Shown here piece by piece: positions 10,756 through 20,644 of a stretch of 64,000 nucleotides of DNA. Source of the stretch: Takakia lepidozioides. Its lineage: Eukaryota; Streptophyta; Takakiopsida; Takakiales; Takakiaceae. Positions within the stretch are counted from its first letter, which is position 1. Every line of letters begins with the position of its first letter. The DNA lies in contig CM060731.1 in the NCBI GenBank assembly GCA_030704615.1, forward strand, positions 43,586,001-43,650,000. The letters are read 5' to 3'. The position numbers and the translations under genes were made by a program. The notes under the pieces were generated by a model. That model worked only from the letters and a program-made list of their open reading frames with translations, searched no databases and was not told the DNA's origin.

Positions 10756-12229
10756 TACAAACCGGGACGAGACAATGTGGTGGCCGATGCTTTAAGTAGA
10801 AAGCAGCAGCTCATGCTTGTGTACAAGGGCAAGACGGCGCTCCAGAGGAAGATCCGGAAGGCTTACTAGAAGGATGAGATGACGAAGTCCGTGATGCGGG
10901 ACTTGAGGATGGGGGTTAAGTCACAGTTCCACTTGCAAAATGGACTACTCCGGTACAAGCAAAAACGTCTCTACATGCCGAAGGGAAGGATCAGAGATAG
11001 TCTCTTGAGAGAATGCCATGATGGCCCGTTTGCGGGCCACGACGGAGCCAAGCGCACCGCGGCACTCTTCAAGAAAGAGTATTTCTGGCCCAAACTGAGG
11101 GAGGAGGCCGAGGAGTATGTCAAGACATGCACCACATGCCAACAAAACCGGAGCAAGTACAAAAAGCAAGCGGGGCTGTTACAACCCTTGCCGATTCCAG
11201 AGGGGTCTTGGGAAAGTGTCTCAATGGATTTCATGACTGCTATGCCACTGTCAAAAGGATTCGATGCAATCATGGTGGTGGTGGATAGGTTCAATAAAAT
11301 GGGTCATTTCATCCCCACCAAAGAGACAGCAACGGCGCAGGAGACGGAGCGACTTTATTTCGCCCACGTCTTCAAGCATCATGGACTCCCGAAGGATATT
11401 GTCTCGGACCACGATCCAAAGTTTACAAGTAAGTTTTGGAGGGCACTTTGGAAGAAAATGGGGACGAGGCTCAAAATGAGCACCGCCTTCTGACCTACGA
11501 CGGACGGCCAAACGGAAAGGGTGAATTCCGTGGTGAAGTAGATCTTGCGGAATTACGTGTCGACAGACCAATCGGACTGGGTAGAGCACTTGGATACGGC
11601 AGAGTTCTGTTATAATAACACAAAATATTCCGCAACGGGAGTTTCCCCCTTCGTATTGGTTTATGGAAAAGCACCTCTGGTGCCGACAAGTTGGGCCGCC
11701 CAAGACGTTGAGGAACCGGCAACAGCGGCAGTGCTGGAAGAACGCGAGCGTTTGTTGAAGCTCGCAAAGTACAACATTGCCAAAGCTAGGAAACGGTATG
11801 AACGACAGGCGAATCGGAAGCGGAGGGAGGTTAAGTTTGAGGCAGGCATGGAGGTCTGGTTGAACATCAAGAATTTTCGACTACCTCCGGAAGTGAGTCC
11901 GAAGTTCGTACCTCCGTATGCGGGACCCTTTCGCATCTGGAAGGTTATGAATGAAGCACTACCTCAAGTGTTGCGTCCGCCACCTGTGCTGTTGGATCAT
12001 GAAAATGAACCTGAGTACGAGGTGGAGGCAGTGCTTAAGTCGAGGAGGTTCAAGAATCGAGAAACGGAGTATCTCGTGAAATTGAAGGGCTATCATCATG
12101 TGGAGGCATCTTGGGTGCGTGCCTCAGAATGGGGGAACGCATCCGAGGCGGTTGCAGCTTTCGAAAGGCAACCTCAAAAGCGGAAGAAGCGTTGATGGGG
12201 ACATCAACCTTGGAGCGTGGGGGAGGAAA
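10756..12229 (+). mobile_element. Ty3/gypsy chromovirus, truncated and inactive (Gyp-1)
   Basis: Starts inside the RNase H tail (YKPGRDNVVADALSRK). Next come the integrase H2C2 zinc module (H-x-GH ... CTTCQQ), the core (SMDFMT, DRF, VSDHDPKF, DGQTERVN), the GKAPLVPTSWA region and a C-terminal chromodomain (YEVEAVLKSRRF ... YLVKLKGY ... SWVRASEW) ending at 12195. Defects: TAG near 10867, TGA at 11492, TAG near 11540, a catalytic Glu replaced by Lys just before that TAG, and a deletion between the GPFRIWKVMNE block and the chromodomain. Gag, protease, reverse transcriptase and the 5' LTR are missing. A purine-rich tract (GCGTGGGGGAGGAAA, 12215-12229) is a likely polypurine tract before the 3' LTR. 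Confidence 0.88.
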
Positions 12230-13100
12230 TGCATGCTTAGCCCGGCTTAGCTAGCTCAGGAATCCGATTGCAAAAACTTGTATTGTACAAATTTTGTTAT
12301 AAAGAAAATGGTTTCCAAATGTCGTGCGTCCTATTTTGTTTGGAATGGTGATGCATGGTATGGTTGGCTAGTGTGTAGAATGCATGCTAAGCTTACAAAG
12401 TGGGAGAGGTAAATTGGATTAATCGTGTGTTTGTGTAGTGCCAAAATCGGGTGACTCCCACCCAAGGGGCAATGAAACTTGCACCTTCGTTGGGAGTTCA
12501 CGTGCTAGTGCGCACCTGGCACGTGTACGTACTATAACTGCGCTCCCGAGGGGGTTGCCTTGTAGTGCGGGCTAACGCGGAAGCTACGTGCTGTCGTTCA
12601 CGTACTATAATCGTGTAGCCTCGGGACGAAGTCGTAGTGCGACTTCGGCGTGTTCCCGTGCCTCAGGCCAACATTCCAAGGCGGACCCAATTGTAGTGAT
12701 TGGGACGCATGGTTGGTTCAATGTTATCTTCCTAGTCAAAAAGGATTCAAGGCGAACCCTTGCTCAAGGTGATGCCAAAATCGACATCACGAGCAGTCGC
12801 AAGCAAATATTGTTGCAGTAAGGCGATTCGATCCTCGGGGAGGATCGTTCCTTGGCCCTGAAATGGGTCAAGAAGAGTGCACTGGGAGGAGCTTGAGAGG
12901 CCCCACCCTTGGCCGGGACTTGGAGGAAGTCGGCCGAACTAGCTAGTGGAGAGTAGAGTCAAGTAGGGGTTTGGTTCTTAGCCATGGGACGCCATGGTGC
13001 GGAAACAAACTCCTTGATGTGGGACGCTATAACTTGGATGTTCGTTTCTACAAAATAGACAAGTCGATGAGGACGTCAACTCCCTGTTGGTAGGGGTGTG
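12230..13100 (+). repeat. Probable 3' LTR remnant of Gyp-1
   Basis: Begins TGCATGC directly after the polypurine-like tract. It contains two related boxes, ACGTACTATAACTGCG (about 12527) and ACGTACTATAATCGTG (about 12600), which could be promoter motifs. No second copy exists in the window, so its right end is unknown; the next LTR begins at 13101. Confidence 0.4.
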
Positions 13101-13830
13101 TGTCGTGGCCCTTCGCCTTGAGGGCAGGGGGTCGGGACACGAGAGGGGTTGCCCCTGTGGTGGGGGCAGTGGCAACAATAGATGCGGGGGCTAAAGCATC
13201 CTTGAGTGCCCAAGGCACTCAAGGAGGCGGAGGCGCTCACTAGGTGGAGCCCCGCACACCGGGTTGCGGTGGGGGTGGTTCCACGAGAGGTGGTGGTAGC
13301 TTAGGGGGACTTAGTGGGGGTGGCATATGACTCACCATGGGGGCGGAGACCTTGTGGTGGGAGTCGTGGGGAGTCTTGGGACTCATCACGGTCCAATGAG
13401 ACCGTGGTGAGTAGGCCAAGACTCACCGCGACTCATCACCGGGAATCGAGGGTTTTCGTGGTGGTTTGCCATAAAATGGCATGGTTGTTTGTGAAACCCC
13501 CGCGGACAGTCACAAAAATATATATATATAGGGAGTAGTAACCCCGAGAACGGTGCAAGCCCGTTGGTGACCAAAAACTAGTGAGTAAGCGTGCGAGCCG
13601 GAAAGCGACCAAGGTGTGGAGAGCTATTCCGGACTGCCATCGACCAAAGGGAATTTCCACTAGGCCCAAATTGGGAGAGGGTCTTGTGGAGGAGTAAAGG
13701 GGGACCGTTATGTCCCGGTGAGCAGCCGCAGCTCCGAGTTGGGCGGGCGGCCAGTTAGGGAGTTAGGCGCGCGCATCAAAGCGAGTAACTATGACTTGAA
13801 GGGGAGCTTACCGAAGTGAGGTGCGCGACA
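13101..13830 (+). repeat. 730-bp LTR (LTR-X), copy 1
   Basis: Starts TGTCGTGGCC and ends GTGCGCGACA, so the ends form the TG..CA inverted repeat of an LTR. It is nearly identical end to end to 36414-37138. No 5-bp target duplication is visible (GTGTG against AATTT) and no attached internal region could be recognised; it may be a solo or broken LTR. Confidence 0.8.
13516..13530 (+). promoter_or_regulatory. TATA box of LTR-X
   Basis: A TATATATATATA run is followed by GGGAGTAGTAACCCC. The same TATA plus GGGAGTAGTAACCCC occurs in the second copy near 36830-36850. It is the likely polymerase II TATA element at the U3/R boundary. Confidence 0.5.
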
Positions 13831-13834
13831 AATT

Positions 13835-13924
13835 TACTATGTTACCGAAAGTTACTATGACTTACCGTGATATACCATGATCTACCATATTTTATCACTA
13901 GTTACCAAGTTATCGGGAGTTTAC
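13835..13924. repeat. Inverted copy of the GGTAA-rich U3 of Gyp-2
   Basis: The reverse complement of this block matches about 19920-20010 closely (shared CATGGTA, GATCATGGTA, ACGGTAAGTCAT and AACTCCCGATAACTTG words). It lies between the end of LTR-X and the next LTR end, so it is a stray fragment in the opposite orientation. Confidence 0.6.
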
Positions 13925-14450
13925 TGTCGTGCATCTAAGCATCGTGCCACAACATACATCGCTGTCCAACCACACTTCCTAGCATATAGTCTTAGAAAGT
14001 CACGCCACAATAGTGATACGGAAATGGTGAAAAGAGGAGAAACCACTCTATCACGTTATATAAGTCAAGCCAATGGCACCTTTGCTAAAGGACTCCACCA
14101 TACAGACCTCACCTACTCTCCATCTCAAGTACTAGAGCTATGGCGGCGAGAAAGGCCTCGGGAGGCTCGACTAGAAGAAGACAAGTCTGCCTACGTCTCA
14201 CGTGGAGATAACATCTCCACGTCCCAAGTGAGGTTTGTCACCTCACTTGGCACATGGAACCAAATGAAGTCCCAATGCCAACAAAATACAAATATAAATG
14301 TATAATGTCCTCATTAGTTAGAAATAACTATTTCTAATTAATCACAAACAAAACCATGACAGCTGTCGTGCACCTAAACATCGTGCCACAACATACATCG
14401 CTGTCCAACCACACTTCCTAGCATATAGTCCTAGAAAGCCACGCCACAAT
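13925..14450 (-). repeat. LTR remnant with duplicated terminal 85 bp
   Basis: Two direct copies of about 85 bp (13925-14011 and 14364-14450) share the end ACGACA (minus strand) and the TTGTGGCGTG start. Between them lies DNA with a TATATAA motif near 14060. On the minus strand the outer copy is preceded by AGGGGGGCGA, a polypurine-like tract. It probably represents the 3' LTR, partly duplicated, of the PHD-tailed gypsy upstream on the minus strand. Confidence 0.5.
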
Positions 14451-14709
14451 CGCCCCCCTAGCTGGTGATTAGGTCCCTCTAACACCGGATAGCTTGCAAA
14501 TATCCACCCCAATAAGATCATCACTTGGTCTTCAATTGCACAAGTCCCAACACCTGAAGTCGATAGATCAAGAGGTCGGGTGCAAACGTAACCTCATCGT
14601 TAGTCGCCTTTATGCAATCCATGATCTTCAGTTGAGTATCCCTGGTAGTGAAGCCCCACTAACTAGACCTTGGATCACTTGTCCGCCTCACCGTTGTTAT
14701 GCCCACTAC

Positions 14710-15205
14710 CTCTGTCCAAAACATCGCGAACACAATCATCCTCCGATAGGAACTTCCTCAAGTGGCGGTGTCAAGCATCCCATGTGTCACCCCCTTGCGC
14801 ATTTGTCACACACCAACATGGTTGCGGCGCCACCAGCATGCCCACATAGCATGCAATGCAACCCTGCAGGTACCACTGCAAGGTTGGGATCTATCCTCCC
14901 ATCCACATGTGGAATGTGACATGGCGCACAATTGCGCACATGGTCCTTCCATACCATGTCATCTCGACCCTCCAGAATCAATACTCCTGAAGGCAACACC
15001 TCCCTGACCCGTAGAATCTCACGTCATGTTGTGACATCCAAGGTCGTAGACGCTGTCTGCTGCAAATACACATAATCCCCAGGGTGAAAACGCCGAATAC
15101 TTGGCCGATATCCCCCTCCACGTATAGTGGCGTACCTCAATGTGTCTCGGTGTTGGGCAATAGCAAGGTTCTCAAAAGCCATATGCATGACTCTCTTGAA
15201 CAACT
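14710..15205 (-). mobile_element. Gypsy polyprotein C-terminus with PHD finger (Gyp-3)
   Basis: The minus strand reads a post-integrase block ([26 protein letters not shown], then REILRVREVLPSGVLILEG and NCAPCH) followed by a PHD-type zinc finger at 14850-14721. Its ligands are C-x2-C (CMLC), C-x2-C (CDKC), H-x2-C (HMGC) and C-x2-C (CSRC), with the PLEEVPIGG linker typical of PHD fingers. Three in-frame TGA codons interrupt it; two sit where PHD fingers have tryptophan (RG*HMGC and GG*LC). A PHD finger binds histone H3 tails, so by analogy with chromodomains it may guide integration; that role is inferred. The left part of this element is missing, replaced by Gyp-2 sequence at about 15205. 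Confidence 0.75.
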
Positions 15206-18200
15206 GATACAACTCCAATAATGAAACATGAAAGACTGGATAGATGCGCATACTTCGTGGGAGTTCAAGCCGAAAACTGACCGGATTTATTTATCGAATA
15301 ATTTTGAATGGTCTCGGGCGTTGATAATCCAACTTAATTGATGGACGCGAGGTTTGTATGTCCCGTCAAAGAAGCCACACACGATCTCTGACCTTGAACT
15401 GGGGTTGGAGTTGGCGATGTTGATCTGCATACTTATTGTATTATTTTTGAGCTTCTGCGAGGTATTTGTAAGCTCATTGTGAATCGTAGCAAGATGAGCA
15501 GCAAGGTTTTCTGCAGTAGGGCTTCCAACAGTCTTCATGTGGAAAGGGTTTGCTCGAGGATGATGACCATAATTGGAGAAAAATGGAGTTTGCTTGGTCG
15601 AAGAATGTATAGTATTGTTGTAGGCAAACTCAGCCAATGACAGAAGGTCCGTCCAATTATCTTGATGATAATTTATCGTACAGCGAAGATACTGCTCCAA
15701 AATCTGGTTTACACGTTCGGTTTGACCATCAGTCTGTGGATAATTAGCTGTAGAGAGGTTGATCTTAGTATCCAATATGTGAAATAATCCCCTCCAGAAT
15801 TTTGATATGAACTGTGGTCCTCGATCAGATACGATGTCCTTCGGGAGTCCATGAATGCGGTAGATATTATTGAGGAAGAGTCTTGCAGTTTCTTCGCCGG
15901 TAACCGTCGTATTACATGGAATGAAATGTGTCATCTTCGTAAAACGATCTACAATAACAAGGATTGAATCGGTGGTCTTGGAAATTGGAAGGTCCGTAAT
16001 AAAGTCCATAGACACGGACGATCATAGACCCTTAGGAATGGGTAATGGCTGAAGAAGGCCGTAAGGTCGATGTCGTGGTCCCTTCGCTCTAGCACACGTG
16101 TCGCAAGATTTTATAAATTCTTTCGCGGGTTTCCACATTTGCGGCCACCAATAGTCCCTAGATATTAATTCCATTGTTTTATTGAAGCCGAAATGTCCTG
16201 CAGCCGGAAGATCATGACATGTTTGAAGAATTTGAAGTCGTGTAGGTCCTGGAGGTACATAGAGAAGTCCCTTGAAATAAAGTAAGCCATCTTTGAATTC
16301 GAAGTCGTTTGTAACATGTGGGTTCTCTTGAGGTCGATTTAGTTGACTTCGTACTGTTGTAGCAAATTGGTCGCTCTTCAATGCTTCCTAAATCTCTTTT
16401 ATGATCTCTGCATCGTCATAGGTGGACATGGATAGCATATTCAATTGGAGATTTGTTGGTTTCAAGATGATGGATTTCTGTTGGTCGAAAGTTGCCTCCT
16501 TTTTTTTCGGCGCAAGATACGATCGTCGAGAAAGAGTATCGGGTTTCCCTTGAAGATGTCCGGGGCGATAGGTAATAACAAAATTAAACCTTGCTAGTGA
16601 CATACCCCATCTAGCTTGACGTCGATTCAAAACACGAGCACTCATAAAATATTCGAGGTTTTGTGATCGGTGTAGACAGTGACCTGATGTTTAGCTCCCT
16701 CCAGTAGATGACGTCATTCCTCAAAAACATGGATGATCGCTAAAAGTTCTTGTCATGGATTTCATAATTGATCTCCGCAGCGAAAAATTTACGAGAACGA
16801 AAACCAACAGGGTGAAGTCGACCATCCGTACCGTATTGAGAGAGTATAGTGCCAAGTGCAAAGTTCGATGCATCTGCTTCCAAGAAGAATGGTTTAGATG
16901 GGTCTGCATGTACCAGTATTGGAGCCGTCGTAAATGTCTGCTTCAGCCTTTCAAATGCATGGTCAGCATTCTCGTCCCATACAAATTTGTCATTTCTTGT
17001 GAGTCGTGTCAATGGTGCAGCAATTTTGGAGTAGTCCTTCATGAAGATTCTATAGAAATTTGCAAATCCCAGAAAATATTGTACATCTCAGACCGAAGTT
17101 GGTTTAATCCACTCGATGATGGTTTGTATTTCTTCTTATCCATAAAGATACATTTGTCGGAAATAATGTAGCCCATAATTTCGACCTCAGATTGATGGAA
17201 AAGTCATTTTTTCCAACTTGGCATATAGTCTTTTTTCTCTTAATTTATCAATGACAAGATGTACATGGCGGCCATGTTCTTCATTATGTTAAAATATCAA
17301 AATGTCGTCCAAATAGATGAGTACAAAGTCATCTAAAAATTCTCGAAAGATGTCATTCATCCTATGTTGGAAAATTGTTGGAACATTTGTAAGACCAAAA
17401 GGCATAACACTGTATTCAAAATGTCCATACCTTGTTCGAAAAGTTGTTTTCTATTCGTCTCATTCTTTTATCCGTACAAGGTTATATGTTTATCTCAAGT
17501 CAATTTTGGTAAAAATCTTCGCTCGTCCTAGCTGATCGAGAAGCCCAGAAATTTGCGGCAACGGATAACGATTCTTAATTGTGACTTTGTTGAGACCGCG
17601 ATAGTCTACACACATGAGTAATGATCCGTCATTCTTTTTCACAAACAAGATAGGCGCCTCCGCGGGTGATTTTGAAGTGCTTCGACAAATTTTCATCAAT
17701 GTATTCACGTAATGCAGCCAATTCCGTCTGGGATAAGTTACAGATTGGGCCGAATGGTGGTTGGGCTCCTTCTTGTAACTCAATTGCACAGTCATAAAAT
17801 CGATGTTCTGGCAATATGTCTGCATTTTTCTTTTCGAAGACATCCTTGAAATCTTGATATTTAGCGGGTAATGTTGAAGTACCTTTGTCTGTTGTGGTCT
17901 TGATCGAAGTCACATAAAGTGCAAATGCCGCATCCTTTTTGGTAGCTCTCATGAAAGCTCTAGCTCCAAGGAACAGGGGTTGAATACCTTTGATATTTCT
18001 ACATTTTTGTCTTGCAGAAATTTTTCACGATCGCCAATCGATATCAGGATTGTGAAGTATGAACCAGGGAAGTCCAAGGATCACAGGATTCGTTGGAGAC
18101 TGGATGACGTTGAAAACAATATGTGATGCTTGACCTTTAAGCTTCATTTCAAGTGGTCGAGTTTCATGGTCCACATTTCCTGATGTTAACGGTCGTCCAT

Positions 18201-19429
18201 CGATGACTTCAACGGGGGCCGAGAGTTTCTTCTTTACGAGCGTTAAATTGTGTTGTTTCGCAAAGTTTTTGTTCATAAAACAAGCTGAAGCACCTGAGTC
18301 CAAAAGTTTTTCTACAGAGATATCTCGATTTTGTACTCTGATTTTACCGGAACTGTGAAGCAAGGTGCAGGGTCTGGAGGTAGAAAAAGACATTTTTTCG
18401 GTGAAGAATTTGTGGTGTCTAGCCGCATGGTCCCTACTATGACTGGACATCTTCGTTTTTTGACCTCCTCGTATCGAACACTTGAGTTGCGTCCCGAACT
18501 TTGAATCTTCTCTTGTTGGGGCAGTTTAATGCTATGCGATATTCTTCTTCGCAATAGAGGCACAATCCATTCGAGCGTCGTCTTTGTTTTTCTTGTGGCG
18601 TCAATGGCTTGAATCGGACAACATCAATCTGCATAGGATCACTACCGGATGTCTGATAGATCGTTGTGTTTGGTGCCGTAGTAGCAGCAACATGATGCGT
18701 CGTCAACCATCCAGATCGCTTCTCTTGACGTCTTTCGAACAAACTATTATCGCATGCAATGACTTGGGTGATGAATTCACTCAGTGTGCTCACGTTTGGC
18801 ATTGTCAGCAACAAATCTTTTACATTATCTTTTAGCCCACATCGAAACTGACTAATGAGGCTCTTCTTATTCCAGTCGAGGTCGCACGCAAGTTGTCGAA
18901 ATTCGGCAGAATAAACGGAAGCAGGACGTGCTCCTTGTCGAAGATTTCGCATCTTTGTCTCTGCGTTGCAGTGAACTTAAAATTATATAGTAAATGCAAT
19001 TTTTTTTTCTAATATCGATGCAAACCAAGATAGGGCAGTGTCTGATAGAAGGGTGCCCACGAATCTTACTTGAATACCTTCATCGGAGTAGCATTGTGGA
19101 TGTAGTCGTAGGAACAGTCGTACTTGTTGAACAAAACCGCAAAATATTGATCTCGTCCCATCAAATTCTCGGGCATGCTGATCTTTGGTTATCTCGTAAT
19201 GTGTTGAAGATGAACCGTTGTAGTATGAGATGTTGCCGTAGGGACTCGTATGATTGAAGATCCATTGTTCGACTCCTTTAACTCTGAAATTTGTTGTTGC
19301 AAATTGTGGAGAGCGTTGCCAAGATCTTGAGAGATCAGCTTGCAATTGGGCGGTAGAGGTACGGAGTTCTTGCATCTGGAGCTAAAGACTTTGCAATGTG
19401 GTGACCATTTCCGTAAATGTGCCTTCCAT
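15206..19429 (-). mobile_element. Ty3/gypsy element, nearly full internal region, inactive (Gyp-2)
   Basis: Order on the minus strand: gag start ATG at 19429 and gag matrix (FVQQVRLFLRLHP, LLSDTALSWFASIL); gag end with a zinc knuckle CLYCEEEYRIALNC whose His is Arg (about 18550); protease LLDSGAS (about 18290); reverse transcriptase ([18 protein letters not shown], then YLDD near 17320); RNase H ([30 protein letters not shown]); integrase zinc module (16022-16381, H and CDTCARAKG); integrase core 15287-16015 with VSDRGPQF and TERVNQILEQ, catalytic residues intact. Stops and frameshifts interrupt gag, reverse transcriptase and the joins. The integrase C-terminus ends at [12 protein letters not shown], where Gyp-3 begins. 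A 644-bp leader/LTR lies upstream (19430-20050). Confidence 0.9.
15287..16015 (-). pseudogene. Integrase core of Gyp-2
   Basis: A 242-residue open stretch with the DDE core: SMDFITDLP, VDRFTKMTHF, GLPKDIVSDRG, DGQTERVNQILEQ and LAEFAYNN. It is the longest intact piece of Gyp-2. It is cut off from its zinc module by a stop just upstream (about 16020) and loses its C-terminal frame near 15290. Confidence 0.85.
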
Positions 19430-20050
19430 CTTAACAAAGTAAGGAACAAACTTTAGTCTCGCCAAACTGTCAAGGACGAGAACATGGCTGAACACAAACA
19501 AAGAGATCAGACTAGAGGTATCAGACTAGACAAGAAGTCAAGGTCGGCGTGGCCGAATGCATGGTGGATAAACATGAATCAAGATGATATTTATAACAAT
19601 TGACAAGAGTACAAGGTACTGGAACTCGATTCGAATATATGAATGCTGAAAACTGGACTGGGGTACCAGATACTGGAAACTGGACTAGAGTACTGGAAGC
19701 TGGACTAGAGTACTGGGACTGAGAACAAGAGTAGCTTAAACTTGTGTTGGCGAGACTGAAGAGTGTTCAGTCTCGCCTCTTATATATACGGGCTACTAAG
19801 AAGTTCCCTAAGAAGCTTCCCCTATAGAGGTTTCTTGATGGAGAAGCTTTCTCAAACAAATGAGGTATCTTGATGGAGAAGTTTCCTCCAAAGGAAGCAT
19901 CCTCAGCAGTTTCCCAAGTTACTCTTGATAATTTGGTAAACTCCCGATAACTTGATAACTGATGGTAAAATATGGTAGATCATGGTAAATCACGGTAAGT
20001 CATGATAACTTCCGGTAACATGGTAACTTGGTAACTTCTGGTATTTACTC
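19430..20050 (-). repeat. 5' LTR and leader of Gyp-2
   Basis: On the minus strand: a GGTAA/TTACC-rich U3 (20045-19920), repeated CTCCATCAAGA boxes, TATATATAA (19788-19779), a hairpin, TACTCTAGTCCAG repeats, then TTGACA followed by TTTGGCGAGACTAAAG and the gag ATG. Exact LTR borders are not provable because no second LTR in the same orientation exists here. Confidence 0.55.
19749..19777 (-). promoter_or_regulatory. 12-bp perfect hairpin at inferred transcript start of Gyp-2
   Basis: GGCGAGACTGAA and TTCAGTCTCGCC are perfect inverted arms around a 5-nt loop (GAGTG on the plus strand). The structure starts just downstream of the TATATATAA box, where R should begin. The motif GGCGAGACT recurs just before gag (19463-19455). 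Confidence 0.6.
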
Positions 20051-20054
20051 CTGG

Positions 20055-20641
20055 TCAATTCCTCTGGGCTATGTCTGTGATAAGACTCAGAAATGCCAAC
20101 TTCCACAGAAAATGAAGCCAATCAGTATCCAAAGCACGAGAAGTGGGCCTATACGAAATGTCCGCTTCCTTGAACCTGCCTAACAAACTTTCGAATCTAG
20201 CGGATCCAGTTGGCAGTAACAAGTCTCGTATAGGCCTGGTCAAATTCTGCTCAAATGTCCGAACAAACAGTAGTCTAGCAGACTCATGGGCTAAGCCCAC
20301 CTTGAACTTGACAATCATCGACTTCTCTGCCTTGTCATAGAGAAGAGAAATGCGAGGTAGACTGCAGCTCCTACTCTCACGCAGGCTATCAATAGCCTCA
20401 AAATCCCCAGGTGAACTCCAATATATGCCATGTATGGGCATCCTTGGCCATTGATCAAACAATTCCAAAGATTCTTACACTCAACCCTTAAAGAAGCAAT
20501 AGTGGAAAAAATCACTCTAGAAAGATCGGGGTACCCATCTAGCAGTTCGTCTTCACGTCCCAACGTTGGACTTGGATCGGTTGAAGTGCATTCATATGAT
20601 ATGAACTCAACGTTCCAATCTCTAGAACCGTGTACCGCCAT
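20055..20641 (-). pseudogene. Unknown coding remnant with one frameshift
   Basis: Minus strand, ATG at 20641. About 80 residues (MAVHGSRDWNVEFIS ... NGQGCPYMAYIGVHLG) are followed, after a one-base shift near 20400-20410 at a GGGGATTTT run, by about 110 residues (DFEAIDSLRESRSC ... RPIRDLLLPTGSARF ... DTDWLHFLWKLAFL). Both halves are stop-free and read as ordinary protein. I recognise no family. It abuts the Gyp-2 LTR. It may be a lineage gene or a retroelement accessory frame. Confidence 0.4.
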
Positions 20642-20644
20642 CTA

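Noticed and set aside
14720-15060. Reassigned TGA codon (TGA read as tryptophan) in the PHD-tailed element
   Set aside because: Neighbouring host genes use TGG for tryptophan and TGA as stop (GST-like gene), so TGG-to-TGA decay is the simpler reading.
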